DNA of 17,931 nt from CAYJVP01 sp964373615 (GTDB lineage Bacteria > Patescibacteriota > Patescibacteriia > UBA9934 > GWF2-40-263): NCBI GenBank assembly GCA_964373615.1, contig CAYJVP010000014.1, forward strand, positions 1 to 17,931. Direction: 5' to 3'. A model generated the notes under the pieces. That model was given only the letters and a program-made list of their open reading frames with translations, made no database searches and was not told the origin of the DNA. Every line of letters starts with the position of its first letter. The first letter of the stretch is position 1. Positions 1 to 5,749 of the stretch are shown piece by piece. Made by a program: the position numbers and the translations under genes.

Positions 1-45
1 CCGCCAAAAAATCCCAAAGCATTTTGAATTCCGCCACAAGCATTC

Positions 46-62
46 CCGCCGAAAGTCGGCGG
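46..62. other. Perfect short hairpin at left edge
   Basis: A 7-bp perfect stem (CCGCCGA / TCGGCGG) with a 3-nt loop. No T-run follows on either strand, so it is not a convincing intrinsic terminator. It may be the 3' end of a structure belonging to a gene left of the window. I see no gene in 1-187. Confidence 0.4.
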
Positions 63-99
63 TTCGAGCCGATGGAAACAAGAAAATCTCGGTTCTCAG

Positions 100-120
100 G
101 GCATTCACCCCTAACCCCTC
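100..120 (-). repeat. Dispersed G-rich repeat, copy 1
   Basis: Read on the minus strand, this 21-nt stretch matches the plus-strand stretch 5351-5371 at 17 of 21 positions (shared blocks GAGGGG, AGGGGTG and TGCC). The mismatches fall in two dinucleotides. It is probably a fragment of an intergenic repeat family in this genome. The match is short and the sequence is low in complexity, so chance is possible. Confidence 0.35.
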
Positions 121-137
121 TGCCTCTCAACAAACAA

Positions 138-166
138 TTGACGTAATCCGCCCAATTGGATATAAT
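138..166 (+). promoter_or_regulatory. Consensus sigma70 promoter for the Fic gene
   Basis: TTGACG at 138-143 and a perfect TATAAT at 161-166 are separated by exactly 17 nt. The expected transcript start is near 173, about 15 nt before the Fic ATG. A tandem decamer, AATTGGATAT twice (154-163 and 164-173), covers the -10 box and start site. That is where an operator would sit, so repression is likely, but the binder is unknown. Confidence 0.75.
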
Positions 167-187
167 TGGATATAGTTAAGAGATCCA

Positions 188-1333
188 ATGAAGAATACGC
201 CTAAGCATAGCAAAAAAGTAACGGAAAAACACGTATCTGCAGATAATTTTTCAAAAAGAATTGAACAGATTCCCTCTTTTATTGTCTCCAAAATCGCCAA
301 AATCGACGAATTAAAAGGGCAATGGATAAGCGGGGCACGCCTCAGCCCCCAAGTGTTGGGCAGATTGAAACGGTTAGTGCTGATTACGTCAACCGGCGCC
401 TCTACTCGTATTGAGGGTTCGCGCCTGTCTGACGAAGATATCGAAAAACTGATGCGCGGTATTGGTATCCAAAAATTTACCAACCGTGATAAGCAAGAGG
501 TGCGAGGCTACTACGAATTACTAGAAAATGTTTTTCATTCATGGAAGAGCGCCAAATTCAACGAAGGTGCCATCAAACATTTTCATCAAGAACTTCTCCA
601 GTACGTAGATAAGGACGAGAGACATCGAGGTGAATACAAAAAAGGTGAAAATAAAGTACACATGATAGACGAAGCTGGTCAATCAATCGGCATTCTTTTT
701 GATACGGCGCCGGCATTCCTTACCCCGGGCAGTATGCGAGATTTGAGTGAATGGACGCAAAACGCTCTGGCAGCAGAAAAGTACCATCCGCTATTAGTCA
801 TAGGAAATTTTTTGGTTGAATTTTTAAAAATCCATCCGTTTACTGATGGCAATGGTCGGCTGTCTCGCGTACTGACAAATTTGCTCTTACTTCAAGCCGG
901 GTATCTGTATATTCCGTATGTTTCTCATGAAAAATTAGTGGAAGATAACAAACCGGAATATTATATCGCTTTGCGGCGCAGTCAAAAATCCATGGGGACA
1001 GAGAAAGAAAGCATCATTGATTGGTTAGATTTTTTTCTGGATATGCTGTTGAAACAATCTCAGATGGCGGTAGAGCTTTTGTCAAAAGAGAATATAGAAA
1101 AAATTCTGTCTGAAAAGCAACTTGTTGTTTGGCAATATATTGCCAAAGCAAAAGAAACAAGCACTGGCGATATTGCCGAACATACTGGTATACCAAGGCC
1201 AACGGTAAAGCAAGCTCTTAACGTACTCCTTAAACTGAAAAAGATTGAGCGAGTTGGGTTGGGAAGGAGCGCCAGATTACGGAAATGCTATTCTGCTAAT
1301 CGCGGAATAAAAGAAAAAGCAAACATCACATAA
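188..1333 (+). CDS. Fic family protein (AMPylase-type), class II-like, with C-terminal winged helix
   Basis: Fic enzymes transfer AMP (or another phosphate-containing group) from a nucleotide to a hydroxyl of a target protein. The signature HPFTDGNGR is complete at residues 216-224, with catalytic His216. An N-terminal inhibitory-helix motif of the (S/T)xxxE(G/N) type is visible as STRIEG at 72-77, so the enzyme is probably auto-inhibited in cis. Residues about 305-367 resemble a winged-helix DNA-binding region (ETSTGDIAEHTGIPRPTVKQ), typical of long Fic proteins (usual length 350-400 aa, here 381). The ATG at 188 follows a consensus promoter; only a weak AAGAG precedes it. The gene is visibly more AT-rich than most neighbours and stands alone, which fits horizontal acquisition. 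The target protein cannot be told. No antitoxin gene is adjacent. Confidence 0.93.
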   Translation: MKNTPKHSKKVTEKHVSADNFSKRIEQIPSFIVSKIAKIDELKGQWISGARLSPQVLGRLKRLVLITSTGASTRIEGSRLSDEDIEKLMRGIGIQKFTNRDKQEVRGYYELLENVFHSWKSAKFNEGAIKHFHQELLQYVDKDERHRGEYKKGENKVHMIDEAGQSIGILFDTAPAFLTPGSMRDLSEWTQNALAAEKYHPLLVIGNFLVEFLKIHPFTDGNGRLSRVLTNLLLLQAGYLYIPYVSHEKLVEDNKPEYYIALRRSQKSMGTEKESIIDWLDFFLDMLLKQSQMAVELLSKENIEKILSEKQLVVWQYIAKAKETSTGDIAEHTGIPRPTVKQALNVLLKLKKIERVGLGRSARLRKCYSANRGIKEKANIT

Positions 1334-1514
1334 CAACGAGTATCCGGTTACGGCTTTTTACAAAAGCCTCCACCCAAATTCATCTGATATTCGTAAAATG
1401 AGGCAGTGGCGGAACGATACGAGCGTACGATTTAGTTTCAAGCCACCACGCACGCGGGGCGTGCGATTCGTCCTTTCGTTCAAAATAGATTCGAGCAAAT
1501 GCTAGAATAACACC
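1334..1514. other. Intergenic stretch without a gene
   Basis: No credible ORF or tRNA. Two hairpins are present: GGCTTTT/AAAAGCC (1352-1368, loop TAC), just after the Fic stop and lacking a T-tail; and a perfect 7-bp CGCACGC/GCGTGCG with a GGG loop (1449-1465). Neither has a clear role. Confidence 0.4.
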
Positions 1515-1556
1515 ACCAAAAATCTCCCCACGCCAACGGCGGGGGAGATTTTTGTT
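1515..1556. terminator. Strong bidirectional intrinsic terminator
   Basis: A 12-bp stem (1518-1529 with 1542-1553, AAAAATCTCCCC / GGGGAGATTTTT) is extended inside by CGCC/GGCG around an AAC loop. A/T runs flank both sides, so it can work in both directions. It lies 37 nt beyond the stop of the minus-strand gene 1593-2969 and is its natural terminator; it would also stop read-through from the Fic side. Confidence 0.85.
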
Positions 1557-1592
1557 GGCCGCGGGAATGCCTCAATATCCAGTGCTTGGTTC

Positions 1593-2969
1593 TCACAAAA
1601 TGATCGAGGGAGGTTCCAGCTTTCCCTCGCCGGTCGGACTATATCCGTTTGTCACCTCCGCTCCGTCGAGATATCCGTCGCCGTCCGTATCTGAATTCAA
1701 TGGATCCGAGCGGTACCGTCGCTCCCTGCCATCCTGCAAACCGTCTCCGTCCGTGTCCGGATTATTCGAGTCCGTCCCGAGCCTCTCCTCTTCTTGGTCG
1801 CGCAAGCCATCTTTGTCTGTATCCTTTCGCTCGGCCTCCATGAACTCCTGAATGAACTCCGCGATCGCCTTCGCGTCCGCAGGCTCTTCAATGGAGACTG
1901 CCTCATTGTACGCATCAAACAAAATTTCAAATGGTAACGTTGCAGATCCTTTTGTCTCGTCATCTGGTACCGAAGTGACGACAAACTTGCGCGGGAGGAA
2001 ATCTTTTTTTCCTACCCAAATCTCCCCAGAGACATCAACACCTTCAAACTTCTCCAGGATATCGTTCATCTTATCTTCCGCGATGGGCGACTCGGGAACA
2101 ATCTCGTTCGCGCGAATCAAAAACGATTCAAGCGCATCCGGATCAAAAGTAAACGCGTAGTGGTAAGAAGATATCTCACCAATTTTCTCGACCTTAAATT
2201 TCTGCGTGATCTTCACGACCTCCGCATCAAGAAACGCCGCCAGGAGCTCTTCCTTTTGCTCATCGGTCAACTCGTAGGATCCCTCCTGTGCTTCCGCGGC
2301 CTTTTCATCCAGCTTTTTCTTAAACTCGCCAAGACCGAGTCCGCCAAGAATTTCATCGGCATGAAAACGGATCCACTGATTCGAAAGCCGTTCGGGCGGA
2401 CCAAGCATGGCAACAAACGGAGGGAGCGTGTCCGCTTTGACGTAGGTGTCCTTGCCGATGTTGCGAACCTCAAAACCGAAAGAAAAATCCTCAACGGAAA
2501 CATCGATCTCTGCGTAACCGTCCACATTCGTCTCGTCCGTCGCATCCACCGCCCCCGAGAACATGACCGAAAACGATCCAGCCCCCGTGAATGGCAAGGG
2601 AGGTTCGAGAGGTTCTCCCTCTTTTTTCGGCTCTCCTTGCTCTGGGAGCTCAACGGTCGCGCTTCCCTCGAAGGCAAACGTATCAACAGATCCAAACGCT
2701 TCGATCATCTTTGCCATGACCTGCTTTGGGGAGAGGACGAGGAAGGTGAAGTATGCCCACACGCCCGCACCAAGGAGCGCCAAGACAACGACAACGAAAA
2801 GGATGATGAGCGGAAATTTAGATTTCTTTTTCGGGGTGCCTGGCGTTACTGTTGTTGGAAGATCGACCGAAGCAGGCACGGGAACGACTGGGGAGGGCAA
2901 CGGCGATACAGGAACCTTTGGCGGCTCTGGCGCGCGAAACGGCGGCGGAATGTACGGCTGATCGCTCAT
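1593..2969 (-). CDS. Membrane-anchored protein with C-terminal thrombospondin type 3-like (calcium-binding) repeats
   Basis: The encoded 458-aa protein has a Pro/Val-rich cytoplasmic N-terminus (residues 1-45), a KKKSK stop-transfer motif, and one strong membrane helix at about 52-77. A long soluble extracytoplasmic domain follows, then at about 395-445 three DxDxDG units (DTDKDGLRD, DTDGDGLQD, DTDGDGYLD) as in thrombospondin type 3 repeats, which bind calcium in known families. Similar anchored proteins with this tail are common in Patescibacteria. The central domain (SPKQVMAKMIEAFGSVDTF onward) resembles no enzyme I recognise; its shape suggests a lipoprotein-carrier-like or adhesion domain, but this is a guess. 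I chose the ATG at 2969 over one 14 codons upstream because an extended -10 box ends 8 nt before it and the upstream residues look non-coding. A surface or envelope role is inferred. Confidence 0.85.
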   Translation of the reverse strand: MSDQPYIPPPFRAPEPPKVPVSPLPSPVVPVPASVDLPTTVTPGTPKKKSKFPLIILFVVVVLALLGAGVWAYFTFLVLSPKQVMAKMIEAFGSVDTFAFEGSATVELPEQGEPKKEGEPLEPPLPFTGAGSFSVMFSGAVDATDETNVDGYAEIDVSVEDFSFGFEVRNIGKDTYVKADTLPPFVAMLGPPERLSNQWIRFHADEILGGLGLGEFKKKLDEKAAEAQEGSYELTDEQKEELLAAFLDAEVVKITQKFKVEKIGEISSYHYAFTFDPDALESFLIRANEIVPESPIAEDKMNDILEKFEGVDVSGEIWVGKKDFLPRKFVVTSVPDDETKGSATLPFEILFDAYNEAVSIEEPADAKAIAEFIQEFMEAERKDTDKDGLRDQEEERLGTDSNNPDTDGDGLQDGRERRYRSDPLNSDTDGDGYLDGAEVTNGYSPTGEGKLEPPSIIL

Positions 2970-2977
2970 ATGGAAAA

Positions 2978-2986
2978 AGAATATCA
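2978..2986 (-). promoter_or_regulatory. Extended -10 promoter element, minus strand
   Basis: On the minus strand the sequence reads TGATATTCT, a TGn extended -10 (TATTCT). Only 8 nt separate it from the ATG at 2969, so the mRNA would begin at or within a few bases of the start codon. No good -35 is present, as is normal for extended -10 promoters. It is divergent from the promoter at 2999-3027. Confidence 0.55.
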
Positions 2987-2998
2987 TGATGGGCCGCG

Positions 2999-3027
2999 TT
3001 GCGAAACGCATAGGCCTGTGTTAGGGT
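2999..3027 (+). promoter_or_regulatory. Sigma70 promoter for the PRTase-like gene
   Basis: TTGCGA (2999-3004), a 17-nt spacer, then TAGGGT (3022-3027). Start expected near 3034, so the 5' leader would be only about 14 nt and contain just the ribosome binding site GGAGGA (3035-3040). Confidence 0.6.
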
Positions 3028-3047
3028 CCCCTTCGGAGGATCCTCCC

Positions 3048-3770
3048 ATGGCAAGCTCAGAGACTACGCCGAGGCACACGCTCCCGTCCTCGCTCGCCAC
3101 CTTCGCAGACAGACTCTTCACCGCTGGCGCGATTCAATTCGGAGAGTTCCGACTCAAGCTCCACGAGACACACCCGAACGCGCCGCCCTCGCCGATCTTC
3201 CTGAACCTCCGAATGCCGGACAACCCAAAGCCGGGTCCGCTCACCGCAGACCTGGTCGGAGTGGCCGGACGTCTGCTCTACGAGATGGCCGTTGAACGCG
3301 ACCTCCCATACACACGCGTGTGTGGAGTGCCGAGGGCCGGCGACCCATTCGCAAACGTGATCGGCACACTCGCGCGAAAGCCAGTCCTACGCCTCGTCAA
3401 GAAAGAAACCGACGGGGTACGCCAGGTCGCTCGCGTAGACTTCACAAACTTCGGAACGTACGGAGGTGGGGAACCTGAAATGCGGCCAGACGAGGTTATC
3501 CTGCTCGTCGACGACCTTATCACGGGCGCGGACTCGAAACTCGAGGCCATCGCGGTCATCGGCAATCAGACCGTCTTCCGCGTGACCGATGTCGTCGTGC
3601 TCGTGGACCGGCAGCAAGGCGGGGTCGAAGCGCTCGCGCGCAGAGGCGTGCGCGTGCACGCGCTCATGACACTCGACGGACTCCTCGCCTACTACCTCTC
3701 AACCGGTCGCATTGACCAAAACACGCACGACCGCGTCAAGAGCGAGCTTCGCTCCACTCCGTCTTCCTGA
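3048..3770 (+). CDS. Orotate phosphoribosyltransferase-like protein (type I PRTase fold)
   Basis: The 240-aa product carries the PRPP-binding loop of type I phosphoribosyltransferases, VILLVDDLITGADS at about residues 151-164. Upstream it has an OPRT-like GVPRAGDPFANVIG (about 90-103) and VLRLVKKE (about 111-118), where OPRTs bind PRPP with lysines. Orotate PRTase makes orotidine 5'-phosphate from orotate and PRPP in pyrimidine synthesis. No other pyr gene is nearby, and many CPR bacteria keep stray OPRT homologues, so substrate is uncertain. The ATG at 3048 is preceded by GGAGGA with 7-nt spacing; earlier in-frame starts are upstream of the promoter and rejected. The gene is notably GC-rich. 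It is a single-gene unit, as a terminator overlaps its stop codon. Confidence 0.8.
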   Translation: MASSETTPRHTLPSSLATFADRLFTAGAIQFGEFRLKLHETHPNAPPSPIFLNLRMPDNPKPGPLTADLVGVAGRLLYEMAVERDLPYTRVCGVPRAGDPFANVIGTLARKPVLRLVKKETDGVRQVARVDFTNFGTYGGGEPEMRPDEVILLVDDLITGADSKLEAIAVIGNQTVFRVTDVVVLVDRQQGGVEALARRGVRVHALMTLDGLLAYYLSTGRIDQNTHDRVKSELRSTPSS

Positions 3771-3784
3771 CCGGGTGGAGTTTT
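3752..3784 (+). terminator. Intrinsic terminator of PRTase-like gene
   Basis: Stem CTCCAC (3752-3757) / GTGGAG (3775-3780) plus two inner C-G pairs, followed by TTTT. The stop codon TGA lies in the loop, so the hairpin is partly coding. Confidence 0.75.
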
Positions 3785-3787
3785 CGA

Positions 3788-3816
3788 TTGACGTGGCGCG
3801 CCAGTTATGGTAGCCT
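3788..3816 (+). promoter_or_regulatory. Sigma70 promoter for the 102-aa orphan
   Basis: TTGACG (3788-3793), 17 nt, TAGCCT (3811-3816). It begins 7 nt after the preceding terminator stem. The start is expected near 3823, leaving a leader of about 37 nt. Confidence 0.65.
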
Positions 3817-3859
3817 CGCCTGCCACGCAGAAGGGGTCTGTTCCCGAAGAGGAGGAAGC

Positions 3860-4168
3860 ATGTCAGCATTTGCCGGAACAACGGTCGAAATCCGCGTCGT
3901 CATCTCAAAAGGCGGCGGTCAGGAGCCGCTCGTGCTCAAGCGCGTGACCGAGGCGATCACGGACGAGGAGATGAAGAAGCTGCGCGCCGCGGTCACGGCC
4001 GGATTGATCTCCCGGTTGCCCGAGGGATCGCTCCTTGTGACGCTCTCCGAGCACTTCGGCTACGGCATAACGACCAGCCTCCCTCCAGAGATGTGCCCTG
4101 TGCTGCAGGAGCTCACGCGAGCTCTCCACGCGACCATGCGGCAGATCTACCGGCGTCTTCACCCCTGA
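3860..4168 (+). CDS. Hypothetical 102-aa protein
   Basis: I do not recognise a family. The product starts MSAFAGTTVEIRVVISKGGG and is a mixed alpha/beta small soluble protein without signal peptide or membrane helix. The ATG at 3860 has an excellent GGAGGAAG site immediately upstream. It has its own promoter and terminator, so it is transcribed as a single gene, and base composition (very GC-rich) matches the PRTase-like gene before it. Coding is well supported by the promoter, ribosome site and terminator all fitting this frame. Function is unknown. Confidence 0.75.
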   Translation: MSAFAGTTVEIRVVISKGGGQEPLVLKRVTEAITDEEMKKLRAAVTAGLISRLPEGSLLVTLSEHFGYGITTSLPPEMCPVLQELTRALHATMRQIYRRLHP

Positions 4169-4187
4169 AGGACGCCGTTTTCATTTT
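4151..4187 (+). terminator. Intrinsic terminator of the 102-aa gene
   Basis: Stem CGGCGTC-TTCA / TGAA-G-GACGCCG (4151-4161 with 4166-4177, one bulged G) with loop CCCC, then TTTTCATTTT. The gene's TGA stop is inside the stem. The U-run doubles as the -35 region of the next promoter. Confidence 0.85.
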
Positions 4188-4206
4188 CCAAAGGCTCGGA
4201 TATACT
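4178..4206 (+). promoter_or_regulatory. Promoter of ychF, overlapping preceding terminator
   Basis: TTTTCA (4178-4183), 17 nt, TATACT (4201-4206). The -35 lies in the T-run of the terminator. Leader of about 45 nt, rich in CTACAAC-like words, without a Shine-Dalgarno. Confidence 0.6.
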
Positions 4207-4256
4207 CCGCTCGACCATTTCCTACAACCTACCAGCTACAACATACAACCTAGCCT

Positions 4257-5330
4257 ATGCTTCAAGTCGGCATCGTCGGACTCCCGAACGTCGGGAAATC
4301 GACCCTCTTCAAGACGCTCACAAAAAAACAGGTTCCGTGCGAAAATTTTCCCTTTTGTACGATCGAGCCGAACGTGGGCGTTGTTGAGGTTCCAGACGAA
4401 CGGCTGCACAAACTCTCGATTGTTTCAAAATCGCAAAAGACCATCCCGACCGCGATTGAATTCGTGGACATCGCAGGGCTTGTCGCCGGCGCTCACAAGG
4501 GAGAGGGGCTTGGGAACAAATTTCTTGCCAACATCCGCGAGGTGGACATGATTGCGCACGTGGTGCGTGCCTTTGACGATCCGGATGTGCACCATGTGAG
4601 CGGCGGCGTTGACCCGGCGCGAGACGTAGAAATCATTGAAATCGAACTGGCGATGGCGGACCTCGACTCTGTGCAGAAGCGGCGTGATGCCGTGCAAGCC
4701 AAGATGAAAGCCGGGCGGACAAAAGAGCTTGAGGCGGAGGAGGCCGCCCTTACAAAAATCCTCGCGGCGCTCGAAGCGGGAAAACTCGCAAGCTCCATGC
4801 CTCTCACCGAGGAGGAAGAAAAGTCCGTCAAAGGCATGGCGCTCCTCACAAAAAAACCCATGCTCTACGTGGTGAACATCAATGAGTCCATGGCCGCGGA
4901 TCCACATTGGAAAAATCCGTTTGGAAAACACCGTTTGGCGATCCCGATCAGCGTAAAAATCGAATCCGAAATCGTCGAAATGGCGCCGGAAGACCAAAAA
5001 ACATTTTTGGAATCCATGGGACTGGCAGAGTCAGGGCTCGATCGCGTCATCGTGAAGTGCTACGAACTTCTAAACCTCATCACGTATTTCACCTCGGGCG
5101 AAAAAGAATCGCGAGCGTGGACCGTGGCGAAAGGAACGAAGGCGCCGCAAGCCGCCGGCGTCATTCACACGGATTTTGAAAAAGCGTTCATCTGTGCCGA
5201 GGTCATCAATTGGAAGGACTTCGTGGAACTTGGCGAGGCAGGAGCGAAGGAAGCCGGGAAACTCAGGGTCGAGGGTCGCCAATACGTCATGCAAGACGGC
5301 GATACCTGCAACTTCAAAGTCGGGGTTTAA
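4257..5330 (+). CDS. ychF: YchF / OLA1 family P-loop ATPase
   Basis: Universal cytoplasmic P-loop protein that binds ribosomes and hydrolyses ATP; in other bacteria it affects stress responses. At 357 aa it is about full length for the family (near 363). The P-loop GLPNVGKST is at residues 8-16 and G3 DIAGL at 71-75. The G4 position reads NINE (207-210), the NxxE variant that makes this family prefer ATP over GTP. A coiled-coil region lies at about 125-180 and a C-terminal TGS domain at about 275-357 (ends QDGDTCNFKVGV). The ATG at 4257 precedes the invariant N-terminus MLQVGIVGLPNVGKST. No ribosome site is visible. The gene is monocistronic, with its own promoter. Confidence 0.97.
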   Translation: MLQVGIVGLPNVGKSTLFKTLTKKQVPCENFPFCTIEPNVGVVEVPDERLHKLSIVSKSQKTIPTAIEFVDIAGLVAGAHKGEGLGNKFLANIREVDMIAHVVRAFDDPDVHHVSGGVDPARDVEIIEIELAMADLDSVQKRRDAVQAKMKAGRTKELEAEEAALTKILAALEAGKLASSMPLTEEEEKSVKGMALLTKKPMLYVVNINESMAADPHWKNPFGKHRLAIPISVKIESEIVEMAPEDQKTFLESMGLAESGLDRVIVKCYELLNLITYFTSGEKESRAWTVAKGTKAPQAAGVIHTDFEKAFICAEVINWKDFVELGEAGAKEAGKLRVEGRQYVMQDGDTCNFKVGV

Positions 5331-5335
5331 AAAAT

Positions 5336-5371
5336 CCCCTCCTTCCCAAGGAGGGGCAAGGGGTGGTTGCC
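5336..5371 (+). repeat. Hairpin plus dispersed G-rich repeat, copy 2
   Basis: Six bases after the ychF stop, CCCCTCCTT / AAGGAGGGG forms a perfect 9-bp stem with a CCC loop (5336-5356). The flank 5351-5371 is the repeat also found inverted at 100-120. No T-run follows on the plus strand, so termination of ychF here is doubtful; on the minus strand the stem is followed by ATTTTTTT. This kind of G-rich palindromic intergenic repeat is seen in many bacterial genomes. Confidence 0.5.
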
Positions 5372-5427
5372 GGTTCAGAGCAGGAACGCGCTGGTCGTGC
5401 CGTGCAAGGCGCGTGTGCACACTGAAA

Positions 5428-5481
5428 GGGGTCTTGGGGTGAAGAGTTTTGATCACTTACAACACCAAACCCCAAGACCCC
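5428..5481. repeat. Perfect 13-bp inverted repeat
   Basis: GGGGTCTTGGGGT (5428-5440) and ACCCCAAGACCCC (5469-5481) flank a 28-nt centre that includes the palindrome TGATCA. No ORF lies inside and no transposase is near. It could be a small non-autonomous palindromic element or a large stem-loop at the end of the ychF mRNA. The gap 5331-5515 otherwise holds nothing I can name. Confidence 0.55.
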
Positions 5482-5515
5482 AAATCCGCGGGTTTGAAGT
5501 TGTGGATATCGCCTC

Positions 5516-5544
5516 TTGCGCAAAATATGGTGATTGGCTAGACT
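5516..5544 (+). promoter_or_regulatory. Sigma70 promoter upstream of leader ORF
   Basis: TTGCGC (5516-5521), 17 nt, TAGACT (5539-5544). The expected start near 5551 is only about 4 nt before the leader ATG at 5555. Confidence 0.6.
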
Positions 5545-5554
5545 AATCTTCAGT

Positions 5555-5593
5555 ATGAAAATGCGACGGAAGAAAATCTCGAACCGAATTTAA
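5555..5593 (+). CDS. Possible 12-aa leader peptide
   Basis: A short ORF, MKMRRKKISNRI, starts about 4 nt after the predicted transcript start and ends directly at a terminator-like hairpin. The peptide is strongly basic, with a single Asn codon near its end. Its placement (promoter, tiny ORF, terminator, then a ligase-related gene) fits a transcription attenuator, but there is no run of one amino acid to name the effector. It could also be an incidental ORF in the leader. Confidence 0.35.
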   Translation: MKMRRKKISNRI

Positions 5594-5616
5594 CCCCCTC
5601 GTGGGGATATTTTTTT
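5594..5616 (+). terminator. Terminator-like hairpin in leader
   Basis: CCCC-TCGT-GGGG stem (5595-5606) followed by ATATTTTTTT. The stem is short (4-5 bp) but all G-C and the U-run is strong. It starts one base after the leader ORF stop. Confidence 0.55.
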
Positions 5617-5639
5617 ATGAGGCTTAAAAAATGGCGATC

Positions 5640-5716
5640 TGCCAGCTTACAGCTGCGGTTCCTCCCTCACCGTACGTCTCTGTACGGCTCGGTCGAATCC
5701 TCGCTGTGTGCTGGCA
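5640..5716 (+). promoter_or_regulatory. Structured leader upstream of the ligase-related gene
   Basis: TGCCAGC (5640-5646) pairs with GCTGGCA (5710-5716), enclosing a perfect CCGTAC/GTACGG hairpin (5670-5687). The downstream ATG has no ribosome site, so the region may control translation. It lacks the conserved T-box sequence blocks. Role unproven. Confidence 0.35.
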
Positions 5717-5749
5717 TCTCATCCATTTTTTGAAGCCTCACACAATAAT

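Noticed and set aside
56..80. GGTTCGAGCC stretch resembling a tRNA T-arm
   Set aside because: The flanking bases do not give a 5-bp T-stem around a canonical TTCRANN loop, and no acceptor, D or anticodon arm is upstream.
1397..1430. ATGAGGCAGT...CGTAC similarity to 14656-14682
   Set aside because: Only short shared words with unequal spacing; the similarity is too short to call a repeat.
2160..3770. Long plus-strand frame of 536 codons
   Set aside because: Its first part is the antisense of the TSP3-repeat gene (very Arg-rich); only the part from 3048 has its own promoter and ribosome site.
5545..5749. T-box riboswitch
   Set aside because: No T-box core sequence or specifier-loop blocks; only generic hairpins are present.
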